A stretch of DNA of 30,378 nucleotides from DATGMP01 sp035293565 (GCA_035293565.1 DATGMP010000127.1:1-30378), one strand, 5' to 3'; numbered from the stretch's first letter, positions 15,786 to 24,045 are shown. Translations and numbers: made by a program. Notes: generated by a model from the sequence alone, not told the origin.

Positions 15786-15808
15786 TCTCCCGCTTTGACG
15801 AGCGGAGA
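15786..15808. repeat. Small TCTCCCGCT/AGCGGAGA hairpin
   Basis: TCTCCCGCT and AGCGGAGA pair as 8 bp with one bulged C around the loop TTGACG. It lies just past the stop of the MaoC gene and resembles the element at 7146-7172 in both sequence and position after a gene end. It is probably a REP-like repeat or a weak terminator. Confidence 0.4.
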
Positions 15809-15814
15809 AGGGTT

Positions 15815-16279
15815 CTATCTGCGGATCGGCACCGGGTGATCCTTGGTCTTCATGAGCACGGTCATAGTGCCCTTCTGGATCATCTCGCCCTTCTGGTTGA
15901 CGACCTCGAAGGCGAATTTGACGATGCCGGCATGGGGCTTGGATTGGCTTTTGCGGGCCTCGGCCGGGGTCACATGGGCGTAGATCGTGTCGCCGATCAT
16001 CACGACGCCGCTGAAATCCCAATTGAGGTTCAGCAGCGCGATCACGCCGTCGCCGAGGAAATTGAGTTGCGTGGCGAGCCCGATCGCCGTCGACATGGTG
16101 AGCGTGCCGTGAGCGATGCGGCCGCCGAACTGGGTCTTTTCGGCATAGGCATGGTCGACATGGATCGGCGTGAAGTCGGAGACCAGCCCCGCGAACAGAT
16201 TGATGTCGCCCTCGCCGATCGTGCGGCCGGGCGAGATCATCTTCTTGCCGATCTCGAACTCCTCGACATACAGGCCCAC
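15815..16279 (-). CDS. MaoC-family hot-dog dehydratase
   Basis: Protein of 154 residues with a single hot-dog domain. The hydratase-2 type motif is DFTPIHVDHAYA with Asp35 and His40 as the catalytic pair, followed by FGGRIAHGTLTMS (51-63). Family members hydrate enoyl-CoA esters or dehydrate hydroxyacyl-CoA. The start is GTG at 16279, supported by GGGAGGGAG upstream. It lies 27 bases past the MATE gene on the same strand and is probably cotranscribed with it, an unusual pairing. It could supply a beta-oxidation step to the catabolic operon. Confidence 0.85.
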   Translation of the reverse strand: MGLYVEEFEIGKKMISPGRTIGEGDINLFAGLVSDFTPIHVDHAYAEKTQFGGRIAHGTLTMSTAIGLATQLNFLGDGVIALLNLNWDFSGVVMIGDTIYAHVTPAEARKSQSKPHAGIVKFAFEVVNQKGEMIQKGTMTVLMKTKDHPVPIRR

Positions 16280-16306
16280 GGCTCCCTCCCCTTCAGGTCC
16301 TTCGGA

Positions 16307-17698
16307 TCAGATCAGGCGCATGTGCTTCTTCTTCCGCCATACCATCCGGTAGAAGATCGTATACATGCCGAGCAGTGCGATGAAGGCGATCGGATAGGCG
16401 GCCCATACCCCGTCGAGGCCGATCCGGCGCGACAGGAACCAGGCTGCCGGAACCTGCACCCCCCAGATCGCGAAGATCGAGATCAACGTGGGCACGATCA
16501 CCGTGCCGCTCGAGCGCATCGTGCCGCCCAGCACCGCCGCCATGCCGTAGACCAGATAGCTCCACAGCGTGATGCGGAGCAGCGCCTCGGCGATGTCGAC
16601 GACATCGTCGGAGCGGATCGCCAGCCCCAGCACCGAGCGCGAGAAGCCGTAGGCCAGCACGATCAGCGCGCCGGTAATGATGAATTGCAGCATGATACCG
16701 GTGCGCACGATCGCGCCCAGCTTGGTCTGGTCGCCGCGGCCTATCGCCTGAGAGCCGAAGACCGAGGTCGCGATCGCGATCGAGATGGCGGGCATCTGCA
16801 CATAGCTCGCCACCTGATTGACGACGCCGTAGGCTTCCGTCGCCTTCGAGCCGAAGGCGTTGACGAAGGACAGCACGGCGATCTCCGACAGCGAGATCTG
16901 GATCACCTGGATGCCCGACGGAATGCCGATCTTCAGCAGCAGCTTCAGGATATGCCAATCGACCCTGAGGTGCCGGAGCAGCACGCGGTCCGGCGCCAGC
17001 GGGTGCCGGCGCATCAGCAGATAGACCGCCATCCAGACAACGGTGACGAAGAAGGAGACGACCGTCGCCCAGGCGCCGCTCGCGACGCCCAGCTTCGGCA
17101 AGCCGAACCAGCCCAGGATCAGCGCCGGCGTGAGCAGGAGCCCGACGCCGTTCGACATGATGAGCGCATAGAAGGGAGTCTTCGCGTCGCCGACGCCGCG
17201 CACGATGGTGGTGTAGATGATGAAGATGAACAGCAGCGGCAGCGAGAAGAGGAATACGCGCGCATATTCCGCCGCATCCCTCATGACGTCGGGCGGCGTA
17301 CCGAGAATGTGGAGCATGCCGATCGCGAAGGAGCCGCCGAACACCGCGATCAGAAGCGACAGCGCGACGGAGACGGTGACCGTCGTGCCGGCGACCGCCT
17401 TCACCCGCACCAGCTCGTCGGCGCCATAGGCCTGGCCGATCAGCACCGACGCGCCGCTGCCGAGCCCGATCACGAAGGAGATCAGCAGGAAGAGAACCGG
17501 GAAGAAGCTGGACACCGCGGCGACCGCATGGTCGCCGATCAGCCGCCCGAGATAGACGTTGTTCAGCGTCCCCGACAGCGATTGGAGCACGTTGCTCCCC
17601 ATCATCGGCAGCAGGAAGGTGACGAACGTCACCCAAAGCGGCTTGACGGGGGGCGGCTTCACGGCGGCCGCGCGATATTCGGCGAGGGTCGACTGCAT
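16307..17698 (-). CDS. MATE-family multidrug or metabolite exporter
   Basis: Membrane protein of 463 residues with twelve hydrophobic segments in two homologous halves, of the MATE/NorM type. LPMMGSNVLQSLSGTLNNVY, followed by LGRLIGDHAVAAVS in helix 1-2, and GIPSGIQVIQISLSEIAVLS in the second half are typical. It exports cationic compounds in exchange for Na+ or H+. ATG at 17698 was chosen; the frame is open to GTG at 17740, and neither has a clear ribosome site, so the start is uncertain by 14 codons. The MaoC gene follows closely. It faces away from the Gdx gene, with about 340 bases between the two starts. Confidence 0.9.
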   Translation of the reverse strand: MQSTLAEYRAAAVKPPPVKPLWVTFVTFLLPMMGSNVLQSLSGTLNNVYLGRLIGDHAVAAVSSFFPVLFLLISFVIGLGSGASVLIGQAYGADELVRVKAVAGTTVTVSVALSLLIAVFGGSFAIGMLHILGTPPDVMRDAAEYARVFLFSLPLLFIFIIYTTIVRGVGDAKTPFYALIMSNGVGLLLTPALILGWFGLPKLGVASGAWATVVSFFVTVVWMAVYLLMRRHPLAPDRVLLRHLRVDWHILKLLLKIGIPSGIQVIQISLSEIAVLSFVNAFGSKATEAYGVVNQVASYVQMPAISIAIATSVFGSQAIGRGDQTKLGAIVRTGIMLQFIITGALIVLAYGFSRSVLGLAIRSDDVVDIAEALLRITLWSYLVYGMAAVLGGTMRSSGTVIVPTLISIFAIWGVQVPAAWFLSRRIGLDGVWAAYPIAFIALLGMYTIFYRMVWRKKKHMRLI

Positions 17699-17968
17699 GG
17701 GTGCGTTCACGGCGTGCTTCGATCGAGGGCCTTCGGACACATGGCGAAAAAAACGGCAAAGGCTAGGCCATCCCGCGCCGCCGGCCCTATCCCACGCTCC
17801 GATTCATGAATGGAACTAACCTGTAAAGGGTCAACCCCGACTCTGACAACGGTAAGTTTAAGAACCCTCCACCCCCATTTTTGCATGGGGAGGCGGGATT
17901 CGGCGGCCGGCCGGCCTAACGGGGAAAGCTGTCGTTGAAAGCGTGGCTCATAGAACCTATGTAGGCGC

Positions 17969-18042
17969 GGCGGAGACCACGTTCCCGCCCCGAATAGGGA
18001 GTCAAGACCGGGACGGCCCGGCAGCTTTTGAGGAGGCTGCCG
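17969..18042 (+). promoter_or_regulatory. Candidate guanidine-II (mini-ykkC) riboswitch leader of gdx
   Basis: CCGGG-ACGG-CCCGG at 18008-18021 is a perfect 5-bp hairpin with the ACGR tetraloop that defines mini-ykkC hairpins. An upstream GGCGG/CCGCC hairpin (17969-17989) is at the right distance but its 11-base loop has ACGT within it, not a plain ACGR tetraloop, so the first hairpin is degenerate. CGGCAGC (18019-18025) can instead pair with GCTGCCG (18036-18042), which loops out AGGAG and covers the GTG start. The two folds share 18019-18021, so ligand binding would free the ribosome site. The identity of the gene supports the call. Confidence 0.6.
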
Positions 18043-18362
18043 TGGCTTGGATTTTTCTCGTAACCGCCGGTGCCCTAGAGGTGGTCTGGGCCTTCTACAT
18101 GAAGCAATCTCAAGGCTTTTCTAGGGTTGTTCCATCGGTCGTCACGATCGTCACGATGATCGCTAGCTTCGTCTTGCTGTCGATATCGATGCGCTCTCTT
18201 CCGCTTGGGACATCTTACACGATCTGGACCGGAATAGGAGCCGTTGGCGCGTTTCTGATCGGCGTGTTCGTTCTTGGTGAACAGGCGAGCGCGCCGCGGA
18301 TCGGCGCAGCCATTTTGATCGTGAGTGGGCTGGCTCTCATGAAGCTGTCGAGTGACGCCTAG
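18042..18362 (+). CDS. gdx: Gdx (SugE) guanidinium exporter, SMR family
   Basis: Four-helix SMR protein of 106 residues. The residues that define the Gdx subtype are all present: Gly10, Glu13, Trp16, Ser42, Tyr59, Trp62 and Lys101, with the signature WTGIGAVGAFLIG. Gdx exports guanidinium ion in exchange for two protons across the inner membrane. The start is GTG at 18042, set by AGGAGG at 18031-18036 and by alignment to E. coli SugE; the frame is open further upstream through the leader but that part is not protein-like. The leader holds a candidate guanidine riboswitch. No guanidine carboxylase genes are nearby. Confidence 0.92.
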   Translation: MAWIFLVTAGALEVVWAFYMKQSQGFSRVVPSVVTIVTMIASFVLLSISMRSLPLGTSYTIWTGIGAVGAFLIGVFVLGEQASAPRIGAAILIVSGLALMKLSSDA

Positions 18363-18439
18363 CGAGCGAACGTCGGCTTTTTAGGGCATTTACAGACCGG
18401 CGACTTTCATCGCACGCCGGATTCTGATTCAGGCTCGCC

Positions 18440-18510
18440 ATGAGCCGATATGATCTAACCGACTTCGAGTGCGCGTGATCGAGCCGCTGCTGCCTAACAA
18501 GCCCCCAAGC
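18440..18510 (+). pseudogene. IS5-type transposase stub, frameshifted and truncated
   Basis: From ATG at 18440 the frame reads MSRYDLTDFE, the usual start of a large group of IS5-family transposases, then breaks at a stop. Restoring a single base after GAGTG gives WRVIEPLLPNKP, which continues the same family. The match ends near 18510 and nothing of the catalytic domain remains. The bases before it (about 18385-18439) probably derive from the IS left end. It is a dead relic. The sigma-54 control region of the glycosyltransferase begins directly behind it. Confidence 0.75.
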
Positions 18511-18514
18511 GAAG

Positions 18515-18532
18515 TGTCGGAAAAGTTTACAG
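18515..18532 (+). promoter_or_regulatory. Upstream activator element of the glycosyltransferase gene
   Basis: TGTCGGAAAAGTTTACAG fits TGTCG-N6-TTnACAG, the same 18-base form found twice ahead of the PEP-CTERM gene (24164-24181 and 24266-24283). It ends 63 bases before the -24 box. PEP-CTERM regulons are known to use the enhancer-binding regulator PrsR with sigma-54; the assignment to PrsR is inference. A reversed half site CTGTAAA lies at 18586-18592. Confidence 0.6.
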
Positions 18533-18595
18533 CCCGCTCGCTCTCCGATAGATCGTAACCTAGTAAATCCTTGAACTCATTGTAACTGTAAATTC

Positions 18596-18611
18596 TGGCA
18601 CGATTCTTGTA
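18596..18611 (+). promoter_or_regulatory. Sigma-54 promoter of the glycosyltransferase gene
   Basis: TGGCAC-GATTC-TTGTA matches the -24/-12 consensus with correct spacing; the single weak point is T in place of C in the -12 GC. Transcription would start near 18621-18624, about 25 bases before the ATG at 18648. Confidence 0.65.
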
Positions 18612-18647
18612 GGATGCGGTGAGAGAGCCACTCGACACCGCTTTGCT

Positions 18648-20312
18648 ATGTTCCGCGCTGCCAAGTCCGAGATTTCGATAACGTCGCTCCAGGCTCCCTC
18701 GAGAAGCTGGAGCGCAAAAGGGGTAAGCCAGCCTGCGGCGTTGTATCTTTGGGCGACCGTCTTGGCCCTTTGGTCATGCCTGCTGTTCGCGCTCTATACC
18801 GAAGGCAACGGATTCCCCGCACCCTGGCATTGGGACGAGCCGAGCAAGGTGGCGCAGCTGTCGGGCGCGGCGCCGAATTTTCACCACCCGCGCCTCCTGC
18901 TCGATGCGACGCAAGCCGTTCTCGCGTTCGAGAGGCACCCGACCTCTCAGGACATCGCTGTAGCCGGGCGTTATGTGTCGGCGGTCTCCGCGATTCTGAC
19001 GGTCGGTCTTCTGGCCGTGCTGACGCTCCTTCTTTACGGCCAAGGGGCGAGCCTTCTCGTCGCGCTGATGGTCGGCCTCAATCCGCTTTTCTACGGCCTT
19101 GCCCATTACATGAAGGAGGACACGGTCCACGTCTTCGGGCTCTGCCTCTTCCTCCTCGCCTTTGCGCTCTATGACCGCAAGCCCGACTGGCCTCGCTTGG
19201 CAGCGCTGGGCGCGGCCGCGGGCGTTGCCGCCGCGGGCAAATATCCGGGCGCGGCGATGATGCCGATCGCAATCGGGCTCGTCGTCTGGCGGGGCCGCCT
19301 GCAGCGCGACGCGACGCGCATTACGGCGGCCAAGGCTGGGCTGGTGGCGATTCTGGCAGCTTGCGTGTTCCTCGCTCTCGACTGGCAGATCTTCACGCAA
19401 AGCGATTTGTTCAGGACCGGCCTTCGCGGCAGCGCTCGCCAAGCGGCGGTCGGCGATTTCGGCGCGCTCTATCGTCCGATTTATTCCGGGTTCTATCTGA
19501 AAGGCCTTTTCGAGCTTTGTACGCCCGTGGCGATCGCCGCTTTCGTCGGCTACCTTGTCCTCGCATATCGATCGAAAAGCCGAGCCAAGCTCGTCGAGCG
19601 CGCCATCGCCCTATTGCCGCTCCTCTATCTTCTGGTTCTCCAGGCAAGTCCATCCAAGCGGATCCGTTACGAGCTTCCGGCTATCCTGCTCATCATCACG
19701 GCTGCCGCGGTGTTCATCGCCTATCTCGCCCAGCGGCGGAACCGTCTCGAGCTTCGCATCCTCGCGGCTCTCGCGGTGATGGCGATACTCAGCAGCGACT
19801 ATGTCGGCATCTCGGCGATGCGCACGGCCTTGCTGAATGACAGCCGGGCCGAAATGGCGGGCTGGATTCGCGCGCACTTGCCGCGGAACATGGTGATCGG
19901 GGTAGCCCACTATACCGGATTCATCGAGAACGGATCGTCGTCGCCCGGTCCGGCCGATGTTCCCACGAAGCTGGTCGAAGCGCTGCCCAACAGCGGCACT
20001 GTGGAGCAGCTTCGCGCTGCCGGCGTCACCCATGTGCTGCTGTCGGAAATGACGTTCGCGCGATACTTCAATCCATCCTTCGCAGTCGACGCGAATGACG
20101 TCCATGAGGCCGAAGAGGTGGCGCAGTATCGCGTTTTCTATCGCGAGCTTTTTGCGCGCGCGGTGCTCGTGCACCATGTCGGCGGCGCGATGGCGGACGG
20201 CACGTGCTTCTCGCCCGAGCTCTGGCTTTTCGATATCCGCGGCAACGCCGACCGGCAGCAGAATTCCGACCAGCCGCGCGAGCCGCCGACCTTCTCGACG
20301 CTGCAGGATTAG
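18648..20312 (+). CDS. GT-C membrane glycosyltransferase (PMT/ArnT-like)
   Basis: Protein of 554 residues. A first membrane helix (about 30-50) is followed by the periplasmic loop PAPWHWDEPSKV with Asp63-Glu64, the acidic pair typical of GT-C enzymes that use polyprenyl-phosphate sugars. About ten more hydrophobic helices run to residue 390, then a soluble periplasmic domain with no known signature. GT39/GT83-type enzymes move a sugar from a lipid carrier to protein or lipid. A sigma-54 promoter and activator element precede it, shared with the PEP-CTERM gene, which suggests a task in exopolysaccharide or surface protein modification. No good ribosome site precedes ATG 18648, so the start is somewhat open. 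A 13-bp hairpin follows the stop. Confidence 0.75.
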   Translation: MFRAAKSEISITSLQAPSRSWSAKGVSQPAALYLWATVLALWSCLLFALYTEGNGFPAPWHWDEPSKVAQLSGAAPNFHHPRLLLDATQAVLAFERHPTSQDIAVAGRYVSAVSAILTVGLLAVLTLLLYGQGASLLVALMVGLNPLFYGLAHYMKEDTVHVFGLCLFLLAFALYDRKPDWPRLAALGAAAGVAAAGKYPGAAMMPIAIGLVVWRGRLQRDATRITAAKAGLVAILAACVFLALDWQIFTQSDLFRTGLRGSARQAAVGDFGALYRPIYSGFYLKGLFELCTPVAIAAFVGYLVLAYRSKSRAKLVERAIALLPLLYLLVLQASPSKRIRYELPAILLIITAAAVFIAYLAQRRNRLELRILAALAVMAILSSDYVGISAMRTALLNDSRAEMAGWIRAHLPRNMVIGVAHYTGFIENGSSSPGPADVPTKLVEALPNSGTVEQLRAAGVTHVLLSEMTFARYFNPSFAVDANDVHEAEEVAQYRVFYRELFARAVLVHHVGGAMADGTCFSPELWLFDIRGNADRQQNSDQPREPPTFSTLQD

Positions 20313-20317
20313 CCGAC

Positions 20318-20355
20318 CGCCGGAAGGGCGGATGCGCACGCGCGCCCTTCCGGCG
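20318..20355 (+). terminator. 13-bp hairpin after the glycosyltransferase gene
   Basis: CGCCGGAAGGGCG (20318-20330) and its exact complement (20343-20355) pair around a 12-base loop, six bases past the stop codon. No clear U-tract follows, so termination may be partial. The remaining 20356-20515 is AT-richer and is likely the promoter region of the beta-helix gene, but no clear -35/-10 or sigma-54 pair stands out. Confidence 0.65.
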
Positions 20356-20515
20356 CCACTCTCGGATTACGCGTGATTTAACAACAGTTATTTGGCCTTA
20401 AGTCGTAGATTTATCACAGCTTTTAGGTGCTCGTCGCCGCGTGCGTAAACCTTTTGTTAACCAGCCACCCCCGACCGTCCGAGGACAATAACCGCACTCA
20501 GGACGGGGGACCTCG

Positions 20516-21625
20516 ATGGCAATTTTGACGGTTGGCGCAGGCCAACAGTTTTCGACTGTGGCTGCCGCGATCGGAGCCTCGCACGACGGCGACACGATCG
20601 ACGTTCAGGCCGGGACCTACGTGAATGACTTCGCGACGATCACGACCAAGATCAACCTGGTCGGCGTAGGCGGCATGGTGAATCTGGTGGCGACAACGCC
20701 GCCGCCCAACGGGAAGGCGATCCTCACCACCGAGACCGATGTTTCGATCGACCACTTCTCCTTCTCCGGAGCGGCGGTAGCCGACGGCAATGGCGCGGGG
20801 ATCCGCTACGAGGGCGGCAACCTTACGATCACCAACTCCTATTTCCACAACAACCAAGACGGGATCCTGGCGGCCGCGGTGCCGAGCGGCTCGATCAAGA
20901 TCGACCATTCGGAGTTCGCCTATAACGGCACCGAAACCGGCTACACCCACAATATCTACATCAACGAGGTCGGCAGCTTCACGCTGACCAACTCCTATAT
21001 CCATGACGCAGCGGGCGGCCACGAGGTCAAAAGCCGGGCGGACGTCAATGTCATCGAGAACAATCGCATCTTCGACAACAGCTCCGACGCCAACTACAGC
21101 ATCGATCTTCCAAACGGCGGCGCGGCGACCATTCAAGGCAACGTGATCCAGCAAGGTCCGAACTCGCCGAACGGCAACATCATTGCTTACGCCGAGGAAA
21201 CCTCGACGCCCTATGCGAATTCACAGCTCACGGTCGCCGACAACGCCATCCTGAATGAGCGCGCCAACTCGGCGACCGCTGTATGGAACACCGATGGCGC
21301 TATTACCGCCGCGATCACGAACAATCAGTTCTGGGGCCTCAGCGCCGGCCAGATCGCCTCCGGTCCCAACGTGCAGACCGGCGATGTATTCCTGTCGAGC
21401 GAACCGACGCTCGACACCTCCTCGCCTTGGGCTGCGAACCCGCCACAGCCACCGCCACCACCGCCGCCGCCCCCACCTCCGCCGCCGCCTCCGCCACCAC
21501 CTCCGCCTCCACCACCGCCACCGCCACCGCCGCCGTCTCACGGTCATCATCATGCGGGCACGTTGGATATCAGCCTTATCGGCGTAGGCGGCCACTGGCA
21601 CGAGCTGTGGTGGCCCGGCCACTGA
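20516..21625 (+). CDS. Right-handed beta-helix surface protein with 29-proline stalk
   Basis: Protein of 369 residues. It opens MAILTVGAGQQFSTVAAAIG and HDGDTIDVQAGTYVNDF, the usual start of bacterial parallel beta-helix proteins, with ladder-like repeats such as LTITNSYFHNNQDGILA and FTLTNSYIHDAAGGHEVKS. There is no signal peptide; related proteins are often secreted by type I systems. After the helix (about residue 305) come 29 prolines in a row (21449-21535) and a 30-residue tail rich in His and Trp (SHGHHHAG and GGHWHELWWPGH). RTX repeats are absent. GGGGG lies eight bases before the ATG. Proline codons are mixed CCA/CCG/CCT/CCC, so the run is not a pure triplet repeat. Function is probably polysaccharide binding or cleavage, not proven. 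Confidence 0.78.
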   Translation: MAILTVGAGQQFSTVAAAIGASHDGDTIDVQAGTYVNDFATITTKINLVGVGGMVNLVATTPPPNGKAILTTETDVSIDHFSFSGAAVADGNGAGIRYEGGNLTITNSYFHNNQDGILAAAVPSGSIKIDHSEFAYNGTETGYTHNIYINEVGSFTLTNSYIHDAAGGHEVKSRADVNVIENNRIFDNSSDANYSIDLPNGGAATIQGNVIQQGPNSPNGNIIAYAEETSTPYANSQLTVADNAILNERANSATAVWNTDGAITAAITNNQFWGLSAGQIASGPNVQTGDVFLSSEPTLDTSSPWAANPPQPPPPPPPPPPPPPPPPPPPPPPPPPPPPPSHGHHHAGTLDISLIGVGGHWHELWWPGH

Positions 21626-21665
21626 CGCTCCGGCTTACGACAGGCCCTTTGATCGGTAGCCGGAG

Positions 21666-21698
21666 TCGCGTGCGGACTGGGATTAGGTCCGCACGCGA
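21666..21698 (+). terminator. 12-bp hairpin after the beta-helix gene
   Basis: TCGCGTGCGGAC (21666-21677) pairs exactly with 21687-21698 around the loop TGGGATTAG, 40 bases past the stop. No U-tract is present. The rest of 21699-21934 holds only short GC-rich imperfect repeats and an AT-richer stretch at about 21870-21915 that could carry the promoter of the regulator pair. Confidence 0.6.
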
Positions 21699-21934
21699 TG
21701 CGGCAGGAGCGGAGACTAGCGCCGAGGCGGTGAAGTCCTCGGCGCAGACGAGGTCTGCCAGAGAGCGCGCAATCGGGAGAAGCAGCGATTCCGGCGATCG
21801 CCAGCGTCGCTCGGCGCGCCACGCGAGACCGGAGACCGGCTTCGCCTCGGGACCGTCGTTCGGGCAAATAAAGTCGTACCCATTCGCAATAAATCAGATA
21901 ACATCGGGGAGTGAGGGATTTGTAGGCGCGTCGA

Positions 21935-22894
21935 ATGCTGCCCGCGGATGAGCGGTTCCTATCCTTGGTCGATGCCATCTACGCGGCGGCCGTCGACGAG
22001 ACTCTATGGCCGTCCGTCCTCGAAGGACTGACCGCGATCAGCAAAAGCCAGCCCTCCTCGCTTCGGATTCTGGAAGATCGGCGCCCAGGCCACGACCGCG
22101 GCAGCGATACGCGCCACTACAGCGTGGACACAAGGAACGCGGGCGATCGGCTCCAATCAAGCGTCGCGCTGCACCGCACGCGCGCCAAAAGCCGCTGCGG
22201 GCCAAACGAGGCGGACCAATTCGCGATTCTATTCCGCCACGTCGAACACGCGCTCGAGATCGGCTTTCGTCTGGGAACGCTCGGGAACCTCCAGCAGGCG
22301 ACTTTCGATCTTCTCAACCGCAACCCTCTTGCGATCGTCTTGTTGGACGATCGCGGCCGCGTGATCCTGGCGAACGGAACGGCGCAAAAGCTGAACGCGG
22401 CCTCCGATGGCGTCCGCATCTCCGCCGAGGGGCTGACGCTCGCGCATGGCGCCGATAACCGCAAACTCCAACGCTGCATCGTCGACGCGCTCAATGGCCC
22501 GCGGGATATTTCGGCACGACCGGGCGGAACGCTGTGGGCCCTCCGCCCTTCGGGCAAACGGTCCTTCTCGATCCTGGTGTCGTCCTTGTCGCAAGGCTCC
22601 TTTACAATGACCAGCGTGCGGCCCGCGGTCGGCATCGTGATCGCCGACCCGGACCAGGACGAGGTCCTGCCGATCGAGCGATTGCGGACGCTCTACGGCC
22701 TGACGCCGGCCGAAGCGCGTCTGGCCGCTCGCCTGTCAGCCGGAGACACCCTCAAGAGCGCCGCCGCCGCAATCGGCATCGGCTATGCCACCGCCCGGTC
22801 TCAGCTGGCCGCGGTCTTTCGGAAGACCGAGACCCGACGCCAAGGCGATCTGATCCGCCTCATACTGACGACTATCCTCCGTCTGCCATCATGA
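21935..22894 (+). CDS. LuxR-type HTH regulator, copy 1 (shortened sensor part)
   Basis: Protein of 319 residues. The last 60 residues form a LuxR/GerE-like helix-turn-helix (LTPAEARLAARLSAGDTLKS, AAAAIGIGYATARSQLAAVF, RKTETRRQGDLIRLIL). A PAS-like middle part (LLNRNPLAIVLLDDRGRVIL followed by ANGTAQKLNA) is also present. The whole protein is a paralogue of the next gene, but about 55-60 residues of the N-terminal domain are missing between ILEDRR and SSVALHRTRAK. Its signal sensing may therefore be altered or lost. The TGA stop overlaps the start of copy 2 by ATGA. No strong ribosome site precedes the ATG. Target genes are unknown; the neighbours suggest envelope functions. Confidence 0.75.
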   Translation: MLPADERFLSLVDAIYAAAVDETLWPSVLEGLTAISKSQPSSLRILEDRRPGHDRGSDTRHYSVDTRNAGDRLQSSVALHRTRAKSRCGPNEADQFAILFRHVEHALEIGFRLGTLGNLQQATFDLLNRNPLAIVLLDDRGRVILANGTAQKLNAASDGVRISAEGLTLAHGADNRKLQRCIVDALNGPRDISARPGGTLWALRPSGKRSFSILVSSLSQGSFTMTSVRPAVGIVIADPDQDEVLPIERLRTLYGLTPAEARLAARLSAGDTLKSAAAAIGIGYATARSQLAAVFRKTETRRQGDLIRLILTTILRLPS

Positions 22895-24045
22895 CATCCC
22901 TGCACGGCGGCTCAGACGGCATCGCGATATCGTCGCTGATCGAGCGCATCTACGAGGCTGCGCTTGATGAAAGCCTGTGGCCCGACGTGCTGAGCCGGCT
23001 CAACGCCGTCACCGACAGCCAGGCCGCGACTTTCTGGGTGCTGGACAGCCAAGACGAGCTGAAGCTGCCGACCTTCGGCTATGTCGATTTCGACCCGGCC
23101 TTCGTCCAGGAATATCTCGATCTGATGGCGCCGCACGACCCGGTGAACCAATATCTCGCGGCCCATCCCGGCGAGCGGATCGTCCGGGACTCCGCGATTC
23201 TGAGCGAGACGGAAAGGGATAGGAATCTCCTGTACGACTGGCAGGCGCGCAAAGCCGAGACCCGTTATCGGGTCGTCGGCACGATTAGCCCGATGCCGTT
23301 CGTTCAATCCGGTGTCGCGCTACATCGGGTCCGGACAAAGGGCGATTTCGAGCCGGCGCAGGTCGAGCAATTCGGGCTTCTGTTTCGCCATGTCGGGCGG
23401 GCGCTGGAGATCGCCTTTCGGTTGGGGTCGTTTGGCAACCTGCAGCAGGTCACGCTGGATCTGCTCGACCGCAATCCTCTCGCGATTGCGCTCCTCAACG
23501 ATCAAGGCCAGACGATTTTTGCGAACCGGACCGCTCGCGAGCTCCGCTCGGACGAGGATGGCGTCCTCCTGACCGGAAAGGGCGTGAGGCTCTCCAGGGC
23601 ATCGGACGATCGACGCCTTCAGGGCTTGATAACCGATGCCCTCAATTCCGCGCGCGATGTGCGGACAGGTCCTGGAGGCACGATGCTGGCGCCGCGCCCT
23701 TCGGGCAGGCGGGCTCTTTCCATTCTCGTCTCGCCGCTGGCGGCAGCGCCCTTCGCAATCGCGGCCTTGCGCCCCGCCGCTTGCGTCGTCATCGCCGATC
23801 CGGAGCGTTCGGAGGAACCGCCAACGCAAAGGCTGCAGGCCCTATTTAATCTGACGCCTGCCGAGGCGCGCCTCGCCGCGCGACTGGCAATGGGCGACGA
23901 GCTGAAGTCGGCAGCCGACAAGATCGGCATCCGCTATCAGAGCGCGCGAGCCCTTCTCGCGGCGATATTCCATAAGACCGCCACCACTCGCCAGGGCGAG
24001 CTGATCAAGCTCCTGGTGACGGCCGTTCCCCTCATCGGGATCTGA
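22891..24045 (+). CDS. LuxR-type HTH regulator, copy 2
   Basis: Protein of 384 residues with the same plan as copy 1: an N-terminal sensor-like domain (SLIERIYEAALDESLWPDVL through FGYVDFDPAFVQEYLDLMAP to GVALHRVRTKGDF), a PAS-like part (LLDRNPLAIALLNDQGQTIF, ANRTAREL) and a C-terminal LuxR-like HTH (LTPAEARLAARLAMGDELKS to KTATTRQGELIKLL). Here the N-terminal domain is complete. Start ATG at 22891 overlaps the upstream stop, so the pair is translationally coupled. No LuxI-type synthase or receiver domain is present, so the ligand is not predicted. Confidence 0.78.
   Translation: MTSLHGGSDGIAISSLIERIYEAALDESLWPDVLSRLNAVTDSQAATFWVLDSQDELKLPTFGYVDFDPAFVQEYLDLMAPHDPVNQYLAAHPGERIVRDSAILSETERDRNLLYDWQARKAETRYRVVGTISPMPFVQSGVALHRVRTKGDFEPAQVEQFGLLFRHVGRALEIAFRLGSFGNLQQVTLDLLDRNPLAIALLNDQGQTIFANRTARELRSDEDGVLLTGKGVRLSRASDDRRLQGLITDALNSARDVRTGPGGTMLAPRPSGRRALSILVSPLAAAPFAIAALRPAACVVIADPERSEEPPTQRLQALFNLTPAEARLAARLAMGDELKSAADKIGIRYQSARALLAAIFHKTATTRQGELIKLLVTAVPLIGI

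Noticed and set aside
15602..17809. Plus-strand open frame of 735 codons
   Set aside because: It covers the MATE and MaoC genes in antisense and reads as a charged Arg/Asp/His-rich string with no family features.
17960..18040. Guanidine-I (ykkC) or guanidine-III riboswitch ahead of gdx
   Set aside because: The conserved words of those classes were not found; only the ACGR hairpin of the mini-ykkC class fits.
21442..21540. CCN-rich stretch considered as a microsatellite or tandem repeat array
   Set aside because: It is in frame inside the beta-helix gene and uses mixed proline codons without a fixed longer period.
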